Source of the DNA: Rhodococcus sp. (in: high G+C Gram-positive bacteria)
GTDB lineage: Bacteria; Actinomycetota; Actinomycetes; Mycobacteriales; Mycobacteriaceae
Length of the DNA stretch: 7,089 nt
Assembly (NCBI GenBank): GCA_012515885.1
Contig: JAAYXN010000428.1
Coordinates: 1 to 7,089, forward strand
Direction: 5' to 3'
A program made the position numbers and the translations under genes. Within the stretch, counting starts at the first letter, position 1; the number at the start of each line of letters is the position of its first letter. This document shows, one piece after another, positions 1-6,294 of the stretch. The notes below the pieces were generated by a model, which saw only the letters and a program-made list of their open reading frames with translations, had not been told where the DNA came from and made no database searches.

Positions 1-394
1 CGACCTGCTGCAGCTGGCGGTAGCGACCGGCCTGGGGACGCTCGTAACGGAAGAAGGGCCCGTTGTAGCAGAGCTTGACGGGCAGTTGCCCGCGATCGAG
101 TCCGTGCTCGATGACTGAACGCATAACGCCGGCGGTGCCCTCTGGGCGCAGCGTCACCGTGCGGCCGCCGCGGTCGTCAAACGTGTACATTTCCTTGCTC
201 ACGACGTCGGTGGACTCACCAACGCCGCGGGCAAAGAGCCCCGTGTCTTCAAAGATCGGCAACTCGATGTGCCCGTACCCGGCGAGGCGGGCGGCGCGCA
301 CCAGGCCGTCACGTACCGCAACGAATTCGGCCGATACCGGCGGAATGTAGTCGGGGACGCCTTTGGGACCGGAGAAGGTACTTGCTTTGCTCAC
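1..394 (-). CDS. hisS: Histidyl-tRNA synthetase, N-terminal part (runs off the left edge)
   Basis: Class II aminoacyl-tRNA synthetase that charges tRNA-His with histidine in the cytoplasm. Only the first 131 codons are in the window; the rest lies beyond position 1. I translated it directly from the minus strand. It begins MSKASTFSGPKGVPDYIPP, the usual HisRS opening with the K-G-x-x-D-Y segment. Motif 1 follows (GLFARGVGESTDVVSKEMY, residues 52-70), then TLRPEGTA (81-88), which in HisRS contributes to the ATP/histidine site, and motif 2 (FFRYERPQAGRYRQ, 114-127) with the ATP-contacting arginine R116. The start is GTG at 394-392, 15 bases after the stop of the hydrolase gene. The AGGA ribosome-binding sequence at 407-410 shares a base with that stop codon, so translation is probably coupled. 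Nothing is broken in the visible part. Confidence 0.96.
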   Translation of the reverse strand, partial: MSKASTFSGPKGVPDYIPPVSAEFVAVRDGLVRAARLAGYGHIELPIFEDTGLFARGVGESTDVVSKEMYTFDDRGGRTVTLRPEGTAGVMRSVIEHGLDRGQLPVKLCYNGPFFRYERPQAGRYRQLQQV

Positions 395-409
395 GCCTCT
401 AAGTGTTCC

Positions 410-1084
410 TCACCCTGCCTTGCCCGCGACGAACGGGTTGGTACGTCGCTCCTCACCGATGGTGGTTCCTGGGCCGTGTCCAGGCAAAACGACGGTGTCA
501 TCGGGGAGGATGAGCACCTTCGCTTCGAGGGAGTCGAGCAGCTGCTGGTGGTTGCCGCCGGGCAGGTCGGTGCGGCCGATAGAGCCTTGGAAGAGGGTGT
601 CGCCGGTCAGCGCCAACGGCACAAGGCCCTCGTCGGTGTCGGCCTGGGTGCGCAGCACCACCGACCCGGGGGTGTGTCCGGGGGTGTGATCGACGAGGAA
701 TTCGATACCGGCGTGCACGATCTTGTCGCCGTCCACGAGGTCAATGACCTCGTCGGGTTCGACGAACTCCAAACCTTCGATAAATGGTTGAAGAGTGGGA
801 CCAATCGCGCGACCCGGCTCGGTCAGCATGTAGCGGTCTTCGGGGTGGATGTAGGCGGGTACGCCGTACTCTTCGCACACCTGGCGGGCGTTCCAGACGT
901 GGTCGAGGTGTCCATGTGTCAGGAGCACTGCTGAGGGGGTGAGCCCGGACTTGGCCAAAAACCCAGAGAGTGGACCAAACGCGTCTTGACCTGGGTCGAC
1001 GACGACGCATTCACTGGCGCCTTCATGTGCCAGTACGTAGCAGTTCGTCTGGAACATTCCAGCCGGAAATCCAGTAACAAACAC
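410..1084 (-). CDS. Metallo-beta-lactamase-fold hydrolase, glyoxalase II (hydroxyacylglutathione hydrolase) family
   Basis: Predicted soluble binuclear metal hydrolase of 224 residues. With the chosen start, the metal-binding motif THGHLDHVW lies at 56-64 (H57, H59, D61, H62), followed by HTPGHTPGS at 133-141 (H137), GDTLF at 161-165 (bridging D162) and LPGHG at 200-204 (H203). All metal ligands are therefore present. The family includes glyoxalase II, but organisms of this group use mycothiol rather than glutathione, so the true thioester substrate is unknown. The open frame extends back to TTG at 1138, and ATG at 1102 is another possible start. I chose GTG at 1084-1082 because AGGGGG at 1094-1099 lies 9 bases upstream and because the protein then opens MFVTGFPAGMFQTNCYVL, the beginning expected from mycobacterial relatives. 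It is the upstream partner of hisS, 15 bases apart. Fold assignment is very secure; substrate is not. Confidence 0.93.
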   Translation of the reverse strand: MFVTGFPAGMFQTNCYVLAHEGASECVVVDPGQDAFGPLSGFLAKSGLTPSAVLLTHGHLDHVWNARQVCEEYGVPAYIHPEDRYMLTEPGRAIGPTLQPFIEGLEFVEPDEVIDLVDGDKIVHAGIEFLVDHTPGHTPGSVVLRTQADTDEGLVPLALTGDTLFQGSIGRTDLPGGNHQQLLDSLEAKVLILPDDTVVLPGHGPGTTIGEERRTNPFVAGKAG

Positions 1085-1093
1085 TGTAGGTTT

Positions 1094-1099
1094 CCCCCT
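1094..1099 (-). promoter_or_regulatory. Ribosome-binding site deciding the start of the MBL-fold hydrolase
   Basis: On the minus strand this reads AGGGGG, followed by 9 bases and then GTG at 1084-1082. The other in-frame starts (ATG 1102, TTG 1138) have no comparable purine-rich sequence in front of them, so this site argues for the shortest protein. Confidence 0.65.
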
Positions 1100-1173
1100 C
1101 ATCGATCGGGTATTGCGGGTGACAAGGCGGCGCGCCAACTCGACGCGTAGCCAGCGGTAATAGTCCCACGTGC

Positions 1174-1201
1174 CGCTGAGAGCCTATGCTGCCTGTCAGC
1201 G
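1174..1201. repeat. Imperfect inverted repeat in the divergent promoter region
   Basis: The left arm CGCTGAGAG (1174-1182) and right arm CTGTCAGCG (1193-1201) are reverse complements except for one position, with a 10-base centre. The centre overlaps the possible minus-strand -10 hexamer TAGGCT (1186-1181), so this could be an operator for the hydrolase/hisS operon or a small hairpin in its leader. A further CTGACAG lies at 1229-1235. Function is inferred from placement only. Confidence 0.35.
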
Positions 1202-1386
1202 ACAACTTCGGGGGCCGCGGCTGGCACACTGACAGCTAGTCCACCTGTGCGTCCCTGAGGTTTGATGGCGCCACACTATATCCGCGCCGAAGCCGCGGCG
1301 ATAAAAGCGGTGGAAATAGTGACAGGACTACAAACGACGACGCGGCAATCTATAGACGCTTATGAATCGCCTATGAAGACTGACAC

Positions 1387-1393
1387 GGGAGGA
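1387..1393 (+). promoter_or_regulatory. Ribosome-binding site deciding the start of the first cyclophilin
   Basis: GGGAGGA followed by 9 bases and then GTG at 1403-1405. This strong match is why the internal GTG is preferred over the earlier in-frame starts. Confidence 0.75.
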
Positions 1394-1402
1394 TCGCTCG
1401 CA

Positions 1403-2272
1403 GTGCCGAGTAATGAGCAACGCCGGGAAGCAGCGAAGAGGAAGCTCGAACGCCAACTGGAGCGGCGTGCAGTCGCCGCTCGGCGCCGCAAACAGTTAAC
1501 GATCGGTGGTTCGATCGTCGGTGTTGTGGCAGTGGTTGTGGTGATTGCGCTGATTGTGTGGTTGACCGGCGGTGACGACGAGGCATCGACGCAGGCCACA
1601 CCTGTTGACGTCACTGATGTTTATCTTGCGGGTGCGGTTGCGATGCCGCAGGAGCGCAGCGAACCTCTCCCCGAGATCGTCAACTGCGAATATGTTCCCG
1701 GTGGCGAGGCTTCGCGGGAGGTGCAACCGCCGTCAGCGGAGGTCAATACCACTGCCGGGGCCATCAACCTCACGATGGAGACGTCTGAGGGCAATATCGG
1801 CCTGACCCTGGACCGCGAGAAGGCTCCGTGCACGGCCAACAGCTTCGAATCGCTGGCGTCACAGGGCTACTACGACAACACTCCTTGTCATCGCCTGGTG
1901 TTGGGCGGATCTATTCGCGTCCTCCAGTGCGGCGATCCCAACGGGATCGGCAATGGTGGACCGGGGTACCAATTCAATGACGAGTTCCCGGTCGACCAGT
2001 TTGATCCGATGAGCATGGAGGCTCAGTCGCCGGTGATTTACCCGCGGGGCACCATTGCGATGGCCAATGCGGGTCCGGGCACCAACGGTAGCCAGTTCTT
2101 CATGTTGCTCCGTGATTCCGCGTTGCCTCCGGCGTACACCGTGTTCGGCACGATCGATGACGGCGGCCTAGAGACGCTGGAAACCATTGGCCGTGGCGGC
2201 AACGACGACCCAGCCGGTAATGACGGCGCACCTAACCTTCCTGTCGAGATCCGCAGCGTGACCGCGTCCTGA
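1403..2272 (+). CDS. Membrane-anchored cyclophilin-type peptidyl-prolyl cis-trans isomerase (PpiB-like)
   Basis: Predicted foldase that isomerises proline peptide bonds in proteins outside the cytoplasmic membrane; 289 residues. The order is a very basic cytoplasmic N-terminus (residues 1-31), one membrane helix at about 33-55 (IGGSIVGVVAVVVVIALIVW), an acidic, flexible linker to about 90, and a C-terminal cyclophilin domain at about 115-289. The domain shows the N-S-F segment (146-148), CHR with the expected catalytic arginine R164, QCGDP (175-179), GTIAMANAGPGTNGSQFF (216-233) and YTVFGTIDDGGLETLE (245-260). The segment between R164 and Q175 is longer than in cyclophilin A and lacks its G-F-M hydrophobic-pocket residues. 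Cysteines 95, 143, 162 and 176 are extracytoplasmic and all recur in the next gene. The start GTG gives MPSNEQRREAAKRKLERQ, which matches how mycobacterial PpiB proteins begin. It is followed after 47 bases by a paralogue and probably co-transcribed with it. Confidence 0.92.
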   Translation: MPSNEQRREAAKRKLERQLERRAVAARRRKQLTIGGSIVGVVAVVVVIALIVWLTGGDDEASTQATPVDVTDVYLAGAVAMPQERSEPLPEIVNCEYVPGGEASREVQPPSAEVNTTAGAINLTMETSEGNIGLTLDREKAPCTANSFESLASQGYYDNTPCHRLVLGGSIRVLQCGDPNGIGNGGPGYQFNDEFPVDQFDPMSMEAQSPVIYPRGTIAMANAGPGTNGSQFFMLLRDSALPPAYTVFGTIDDGGLETLETIGRGGNDDPAGNDGAPNLPVEIRSVTAS

Positions 2273-2319
2273 TGACGCTTAACGAAACCGCACTAACGAA
2301 CGGAAATGAACGAACCATT

Positions 2320-3123
2320 ATGAAACGCACTCCCCTGATTGCTGGCGCTGCAGCGCTGATCCTGGCGCTTGGCGCGTGTTCTAACGACGAGGCTGGCGAC
2401 GACGCGACCGCGACGGCCGGATCGGCGTCCGCGTCGACGTCCACTGAACTCACCACGGTTGAGGCTCCGGCACCGATGGACATGTCCGCGTACGCGGATC
2501 TGCCTGCTATCCCGTCGGGCCCGGCAACGGTTGACTGCACCTACCCCGCAGCCACGCCCCCGGCGCGTCCGGTCGAAGCCCCCGAGACCACTGATGTGTC
2601 CGCTGAAGGCACCGTGACGGTCGATGTGACGACGACGTCGGGACCGATCGGTCTTGAACTGAACCGTCAGGCCGCGCCGTGCACGGTCAACAGCTTCGTC
2701 AGCCTCGCTGAGCAGGGCTACTTCAACGACACCGAATGCCACCGCCTGGTGTACATGACCGGTATGCAAATCGTGCAGTGTGGTGACCCGACGGCCACCG
2801 GCACTGGTGGTCCCGGCTATGGCTTCGACACCGAATACCCGCAGACCGCAGTGGATCCCGCACAGTGGTCCGAGCCTGCCGTCTACCCGCGCGGCACCAT
2901 CGCGATGGCCAACTCGGGCCGTCCCGGCACTAATGGCAGCCAGTTCTTCCTGGTGTTCGCGGACACCGTGCTGCCTCCGCAGTACACGGTCTTCGGCACG
3001 ATGGATGACGCCGGAATCGAGACTCTCGAATCCATCGCTGTCTATGGTGACGACGGTTCGATGGGTGCCGGTGGCGGAACCCCCGCGAAGTCGATTTCGC
3101 TGGAGACCGTGACGGTCAAGTAG
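2320..3123 (+). CDS. Lipoprotein cyclophilin-type peptidyl-prolyl cis-trans isomerase
   Basis: Second predicted extracytoplasmic prolyl isomerase, 267 residues, paralogous to the gene upstream but attached by a lipid rather than a membrane helix. The signal peptide is MKRTPLIAGAAALILALGAC, with lipobox L17-G18-A19-C20. A linker rich in Ala, Ser and Thr follows (about 21-65), then the cyclophilin domain (about 97-267) with CHR (R142), QCGDP (153-157), GTIAMANSGRPGTNGSQFF (192-210) and YTVFGTMDDAGIETLE (222-237). Cysteines 73, 121, 140 and 154 match the four of its neighbour. I chose ATG 2320 because it gives a compact lipoprotein signal. The frame also opens at ATG 2272, overlapping the previous stop as TGATG, which would add 16 residues; no strong ribosome-binding site supports either start, so translational coupling is plausible. 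A strong terminator follows the stop. Confidence 0.9.
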   Translation: MKRTPLIAGAAALILALGACSNDEAGDDATATAGSASASTSTELTTVEAPAPMDMSAYADLPAIPSGPATVDCTYPAATPPARPVEAPETTDVSAEGTVTVDVTTTSGPIGLELNRQAAPCTVNSFVSLAEQGYFNDTECHRLVYMTGMQIVQCGDPTATGTGGPGYGFDTEYPQTAVDPAQWSEPAVYPRGTIAMANSGRPGTNGSQFFLVFADTVLPPQYTVFGTMDDAGIETLESIAVYGDDGSMGAGGGTPAKSISLETVTVK

Positions 3124-3146
3124 CTCACACCAGCCTGAGCTAACAG

Positions 3147-3185
3147 AAAGGCGCTGCCCCCAATCTGATTGGGGGCAGCGCCTTT
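3147..3185. terminator. Bidirectional intrinsic terminator between the cyclophilin genes and relA
   Basis: An uninterrupted 18-bp stem pairs 3147-3164 with 3168-3185 around the 3-base loop CTG. Its core is GGCGCTGCCCCC against GGGGGCAGCGCC. The plus strand ends in TTTT (3183-3186) and the minus strand ends in TTT followed by C. It sits 23 bases after the stop of the lipoprotein cyclophilin and 29 bases beyond the stop of the convergent relA, so it can serve both. Confidence 0.9.
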
Positions 3186-3214
3186 TCGATATTCTGGGAC
3201 GCCCGGCCGGATCG

Positions 3215-5605
3215 TCAGGCTGCCGACGTCACGCGGTACACGTCGTACACGCCTTCCACATTGCGGACGACGCCAAGGACGTGACCGAGATGTTTTGGGT
3301 CACCCATTTCGAACGTGAACTTGCTGATTGCAACCCGGTCACCGGACGTGGTCACCGACGCGGACAGGATGTTGACCTTCTCGTCCGCGAGCGCCTTGGT
3401 CACGTCAGAGAGCAACCGGTGCCGATCCAGCGCCTCAATCTGTATGGCTACCAAGAACAGTGACGACGGCGACGGCGACCACTCGACCTCGATGATGCGC
3501 TCAGATTGTGTCTGTAGTGATTCCGCGTTGGTGCAGTCCGTGCGGTGCACGCTGACCGCGCCCTGACGGGTCACGAAGCCGAGGATCTCGTCGCCGGGCA
3601 CCGGGGTGCAGCATTTAGCGAGCTTGGCGACGGTGCCGGGCGCGCCGGGGATAAGGACGCCCACATCGCCTGCCGAACGCGACGAACGCATCGGGACGGT
3701 TGACGGCGTGGAGCGTTCGGCCAGTTCTTCTTCGACGTCGCCGACACCGCCGAAGTGGGCGACGAGGCGCTGCACCACGTGGTGCGCGGACACCTGGTTT
3801 TCACCGACGGCGGTGTAGAGGGTGGAGACGTCGGTGTAGTGCAGTTCGTGCGCCACCGAGGTCATGGATTCGGCGTTCATAAGCCGCTGCAGAGGCAGTC
3901 CTACGCGGCGCACTTCGCGTGCGATCGCATCTTTACCGGCTTCGAGTGCTTCTTCGCGGCGTTCCTTGGCGAACCATTGGCGGATCTTTGTTTTTGCTCG
4001 CGGCGACACGACGAAGGTCTGCCAGTCCCGGCTTGGTCCGGCGTTGGCTGCCTTGGAGGTGAAGACCTCGATGACTTCACCGTTTTCGAGCGTCCGCTCT
4101 AGGGCGACGAGTCGGCCGTTGACGCGGGCTCCGATACAGCGGTGACCGACTTCGGTGTGCACGGCGTAGGCGAAGTCGACCGGGGTTGATCCGGCGGGAA
4201 GGGTGACGACATCACCCTTCGGGGTGAAGACGAAGATTTCTTTCGCAGCCAGGTCAAAGCGCAGCGATTCCAGAAATTCACCCGGGTCGGCGGCTTCACG
4301 CTGCCAATCGAGGAGTTGACGCATCCACGCCATATCGTCGACTTCAGCGAGGTCTTTCGGCCCGTTCTTGCCGCGCAGTTCCTTGTACCGCCAGTGCGCG
4401 GCGATTCCGAATTCTGCGGTGCGGTGCATGTCGTGGGTGCGGATCTGCACCTCAAGCGGTTTACCTTCTGGACCGACGACCGTGGTGTGTAGCGACTGGT
4501 AGACGCCGTAACGCGGCTGTGCGATGTAGTCCTTGAAGCGTCCGGCCATGGGCTGCCACAGGGAGTGGACGACGCCCACCGCGGCGTAACAGTCGCGTAC
4601 TTCGTCGCACAGGATGCGCATGCCGACGAGGTCATGGATGTCGTCGAAGTCGCGGCCTTTGACGATCATCTTTTGGTAGATCGACCAGTAGTGCTTGGGG
4701 CGGCCTTCGACGACGGCGTTGATGCGTGACGCCGCGAGGTTGCTGTTGATTTGGGCGCGCACCTTGGCGAGGTAGGTGTCGCGTGAGGGTGCTCGGTCTG
4801 CGACGAGGCGCACGATCTCGTCGTATTTTTTGGGGTGCAGGATCGCGAACGACAGATCCTCAAGTTCCCATTTGACTGTGGCCATACCCAGTCGATGTGC
4901 CAGGGGCGCAATGACTTCGAGGGTTTCGCGGGCTTTGCGGGCCTGTTTCTCGGGCGGCAGGAAACGCATGGTGCGCATGTTGTGGAGACGGTCCGCGACT
5001 TTGATGACCAGCACCCGGGGGTCGCGGGCCATCGCGATAATCATTTTGCGGATCGTTTCGCCTTCAGCGGCGCTGCCGAGGACGACCTTGTCGAGCTTGG
5101 TGACGCCGTCGACGAGGTGGGCTACTTCGTCACCGAATTCTGCGGTGAGTTGCTCCAGCGAGTACCCGGTGTCTTCGACAGTGTCGTGCAGCAGCGCCGC
5201 CACGAGCGTGGTGGTGTCCATGCCCAGTTCAGCGAGGATGCTTGCAACCGCAAGCGGGTGCGTGATGTATGGGTCACCGGACTTGCGCCGCTGACTTGAG
5301 TGGCGGTCTTCCGCAACGTCGTAAGCGCGCTGGAGCAGCGCCAAATCCGCTTTGGGGTACAGCTCGCGGTGCAGGCTGACAAGCGGCTCAAGCACCGGAC
5401 GAATGGGGGCGCTACGGACGCCGGTGATGCGGCGGGCAAGGCGTGCCCGCACGCGCCGCGACGCCGACGTAGAGACGGGCGCCGGTGCGGGAGTGGGCGC
5501 TGCGGCGCCGGATCCGGAATTCTGGGTGAGCGCCTGGCCAGGTTCTTGTTCCTTGGTCGCTGCGGCGTGCTCGGAGTTGCCTGGATGGCCTGTACTCGAA
5601 GTCAT
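3215..5605 (-). CDS. relA: Bifunctional (p)ppGpp synthetase/hydrolase Rel
   Basis: Makes and degrades the alarmones ppGpp and pppGpp, controlling the stringent response; cytoplasmic and ribosome-associated. It has 796 residues, close to mycobacterial Rel (about 790). After a low-complexity Ala/Pro/Ser-rich N-terminus (about 1-50), the HD hydrolase domain (about 85-240) has ITHPLAVA (H116), LLHDTVEDT (H140, D141, E144, D145) and RLHNMRT (206-212). The synthetase domain (about 290-405) has RPKHYWSIYQK (302-312), RFKD (356-359), the charge variant typical of bifunctional enzymes rather than the EXDD of E. coli RelA, YQSLHTTV (369-376) and LEVQIRT (384-390). TGS follows at about 455-517, then a zinc-finger/CC domain with C665-C666, H687 and C691, and ACT at about 716-790. 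All key residues are present, so both activities are expected. The start ATG 5605 is fixed by AGGAGG 7 bases upstream. It lies 104 bases after apt; terminator 3147-3185 follows. Confidence 0.98.
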   Translation of the reverse strand: MTSSTGHPGNSEHAAATKEQEPGQALTQNSGSGAAAPTPAPAPVSTSASRRVRARLARRITGVRSAPIRPVLEPLVSLHRELYPKADLALLQRAYDVAEDRHSSQRRKSGDPYITHPLAVASILAELGMDTTTLVAALLHDTVEDTGYSLEQLTAEFGDEVAHLVDGVTKLDKVVLGSAAEGETIRKMIIAMARDPRVLVIKVADRLHNMRTMRFLPPEKQARKARETLEVIAPLAHRLGMATVKWELEDLSFAILHPKKYDEIVRLVADRAPSRDTYLAKVRAQINSNLAASRINAVVEGRPKHYWSIYQKMIVKGRDFDDIHDLVGMRILCDEVRDCYAAVGVVHSLWQPMAGRFKDYIAQPRYGVYQSLHTTVVGPEGKPLEVQIRTHDMHRTAEFGIAAHWRYKELRGKNGPKDLAEVDDMAWMRQLLDWQREAADPGEFLESLRFDLAAKEIFVFTPKGDVVTLPAGSTPVDFAYAVHTEVGHRCIGARVNGRLVALERTLENGEVIEVFTSKAANAGPSRDWQTFVVSPRAKTKIRQWFAKERREEALEAGKDAIAREVRRVGLPLQRLMNAESMTSVAHELHYTDVSTLYTAVGENQVSAHHVVQRLVAHFGGVGDVEEELAERSTPSTVPMRSSRSAGDVGVLIPGAPGTVAKLAKCCTPVPGDEILGFVTRQGAVSVHRTDCTNAESLQTQSERIIEVEWSPSPSSLFLVAIQIEALDRHRLLSDVTKALADEKVNILSASVTTSGDRVAISKFTFEMGDPKHLGHVLGVVRNVEGVYDVYRVTSAA

Positions 5606-5610
5606 ACCGT

Positions 5611-5618
5611 CACCTCCT
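5611..5618 (-). promoter_or_regulatory. Near-perfect ribosome-binding site of relA
   Basis: On the minus strand it reads AGGAGGTG, with AGGAGG 7 bases before ATG at 5605-5603. It is the strongest Shine-Dalgarno sequence in the window and fixes the relA start. Confidence 0.85.
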
Positions 5619-5651
5619 GCCCATAATCACGCTGCCTAATAGCCACGCTCT

Positions 5652-5682
5652 AGCCTAGTCCCCACTGCAGGTAGTGGTCTCA
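5652..5682 (-). promoter_or_regulatory. Possible relA promoter in the apt-relA gap
   Basis: On the minus strand the hexamer TAGGCT at 5657-5652 resembles actinobacterial -10 elements (TANNNT) and would give a leader of about 40 bases before relA. The -35 region at about 5675-5681 is a poor match. A small palindrome (CCACT at 5662-5666 and AGTGG at 5673-5677) lies between the two and could bind a regulator. This would let relA be transcribed apart from apt. It is a motif reading only. Confidence 0.35.
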
Positions 5683-5709
5683 GCAGTGCGGCGCGGCAGC
5701 CTGCACAAC

Positions 5710-6294
5710 CTAGACGGTGTCCAGAACCGTCAGCGGATAGTTGCTGAGCGTTTCGCGGCCACCGAGCCCGGCGAGTTCGAGCACCACGGCGATACCGGCG
5801 ACGATTCCACCTGCAGCTTCAACGAGCCGGGCGGTGGCCATGAGGGTGCCGCCTGTCGCGAGGACGTCATCGACGATGAGCACTCGGTGCCCCCGCAGGT
5901 CGACGCCTTCAGCTGGGATTTCCAGCGCCGCGTGTCCGTATTCGAGGGCGTATTGCTCGGTGTGGACGGGCGGCGGCAGCTTGCCCGCTTTGCGGACGGC
6001 AAGTACCCCGGCGCCCAGTTGGCGTGCGGCGGCGCCGCCCAGCAGGAAACCCCGAGCGTCGACCGCGGCAACAGTGTCGATCACACCGAGGTTGTGTGTG
6101 TCGACGCAGGTCGCGATCGCTTCGGTAACCGCGGCCAGCCCGTCCGCGTCCGCGAACACCGGGGTCAGGTCCGCGAAGCGGATTCCCTCCTTCGGGAAAT
6201 CGTCGACCCACCGGGTGCGCCGCTGGATGTAGTCGCGCGCGTCACTCATCGCCCCGTCCCTCGTCGCCCCATCATTCGGTGCCCCATCATTCAT
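5710..6294 (-). CDS. apt: Adenine phosphoribosyltransferase
   Basis: Purine salvage enzyme converting adenine and PRPP to AMP and pyrophosphate in the cytoplasm. The conserved opening DFPKEGIRFADLTPVF is at residues 32-47, AVDARGFLLG at 77-86, VRKAGKLP at 100-107, YALEYG at 115-120, and the PRPP-binding motif VLIVDDVLATGGT at 138-150 is intact. I start it at ATG 6294, which overlaps the stop of the upstream gene as ATGA and has AGGTGG 11 bases before it; this gives 194 residues. ATG at 6249 is an almost equal alternative: GAGGG lies 8 bases upstream and the resulting 179-residue protein is nearer the usual Apt length. The extra N-terminal residues are encoded by a 15-bp tandem repeat. An open frame back to 6429 runs inside the upstream gene and is rejected. 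Transcribed with the solute-binding protein gene and probably in part with relA. Confidence 0.95.
   Translation of the reverse strand: MNDGAPNDGATRDGAMSDARDYIQRRTRWVDDFPKEGIRFADLTPVFADADGLAAVTEAIATCVDTHNLGVIDTVAAVDARGFLLGGAAARQLGAGVLAVRKAGKLPPPVHTEQYALEYGHAALEIPAEGVDLRGHRVLIVDDVLATGGTLMATARLVEAAGGIVAGIAVVLELAGLGGRETLSNYPLTVLDTV
6247..6291 (-). repeat. 15-bp tandem repeat across the alternative apt start codons
   Basis: On the minus strand there are three consecutive 15-base units: AATGATGGGGCACCG (6291-6277), AATGATGGGGCGACG (6276-6262) and the more diverged AGGGACGGGGCGATG (6261-6247). Units 1 and 2 agree at 13 of 15 positions. Read in the apt frame they give NDGAP, NDGAT and RDGAM. The unit length preserves the frame. 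The last unit contains both a ribosome-binding-like GAGGG (with the preceding base) and the alternative start ATG 6249. Confidence 0.7.

Larger units (their letters stand above)
1085..1402. other. Divergent intergenic region between the hydrolase/hisS operon and the cyclophilin genes
   Basis: About 320 bases without a convincing gene lie between two divergently transcribed units, so promoters for both strands should be here. The plus-strand frame is open from TTG at 1262, but the 47 residues it would add to the cyclophilin are unlike the family and have no good ribosome-binding site. On the minus strand, a possible -10 hexamer TAGGCT lies at 1186-1181, without a good -35 at normal spacing. 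On the plus strand, the AT-richer stretch 1340-1380 contains TATAGA (1351-1356) and TATGAAT (1361-1367), either of which could be a -10. The pentamer TGACA (or its complement) occurs five times, at 1120, 1194, 1230, 1320 and 1381, and an imperfect inverted repeat spans 1174-1201. Promoter positions are guesses from motif reading. Confidence 0.55.

Noticed and set aside
269..934. A 221-codon plus-strand open frame opposite hisS and the hydrolase
   Set aside because: It is a shadow of real minus-strand coding sequence with intact catalytic motifs; no ribosome-binding site or recognisable domain.
1085..1138. Extended N-terminus of the MBL-fold hydrolase from TTG 1138 or ATG 1102
   Set aside because: Neither start has a good ribosome-binding site, whereas GTG 1084 has AGGGGG at 9 bases and gives the family-typical opening. 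ATG 1102 remains possible.
1262..1402. N-terminal extension of the first cyclophilin from TTG 1262
   Set aside because: The 47 added residues precede the basic segment where relatives begin, and the strong GGGAGGA site at 1387-1393 points to GTG 1403.
4776..5294. Plus-strand open frames opposite relA
   Set aside because: Antisense shadows of the highly conserved HD and synthetase domains of Rel.
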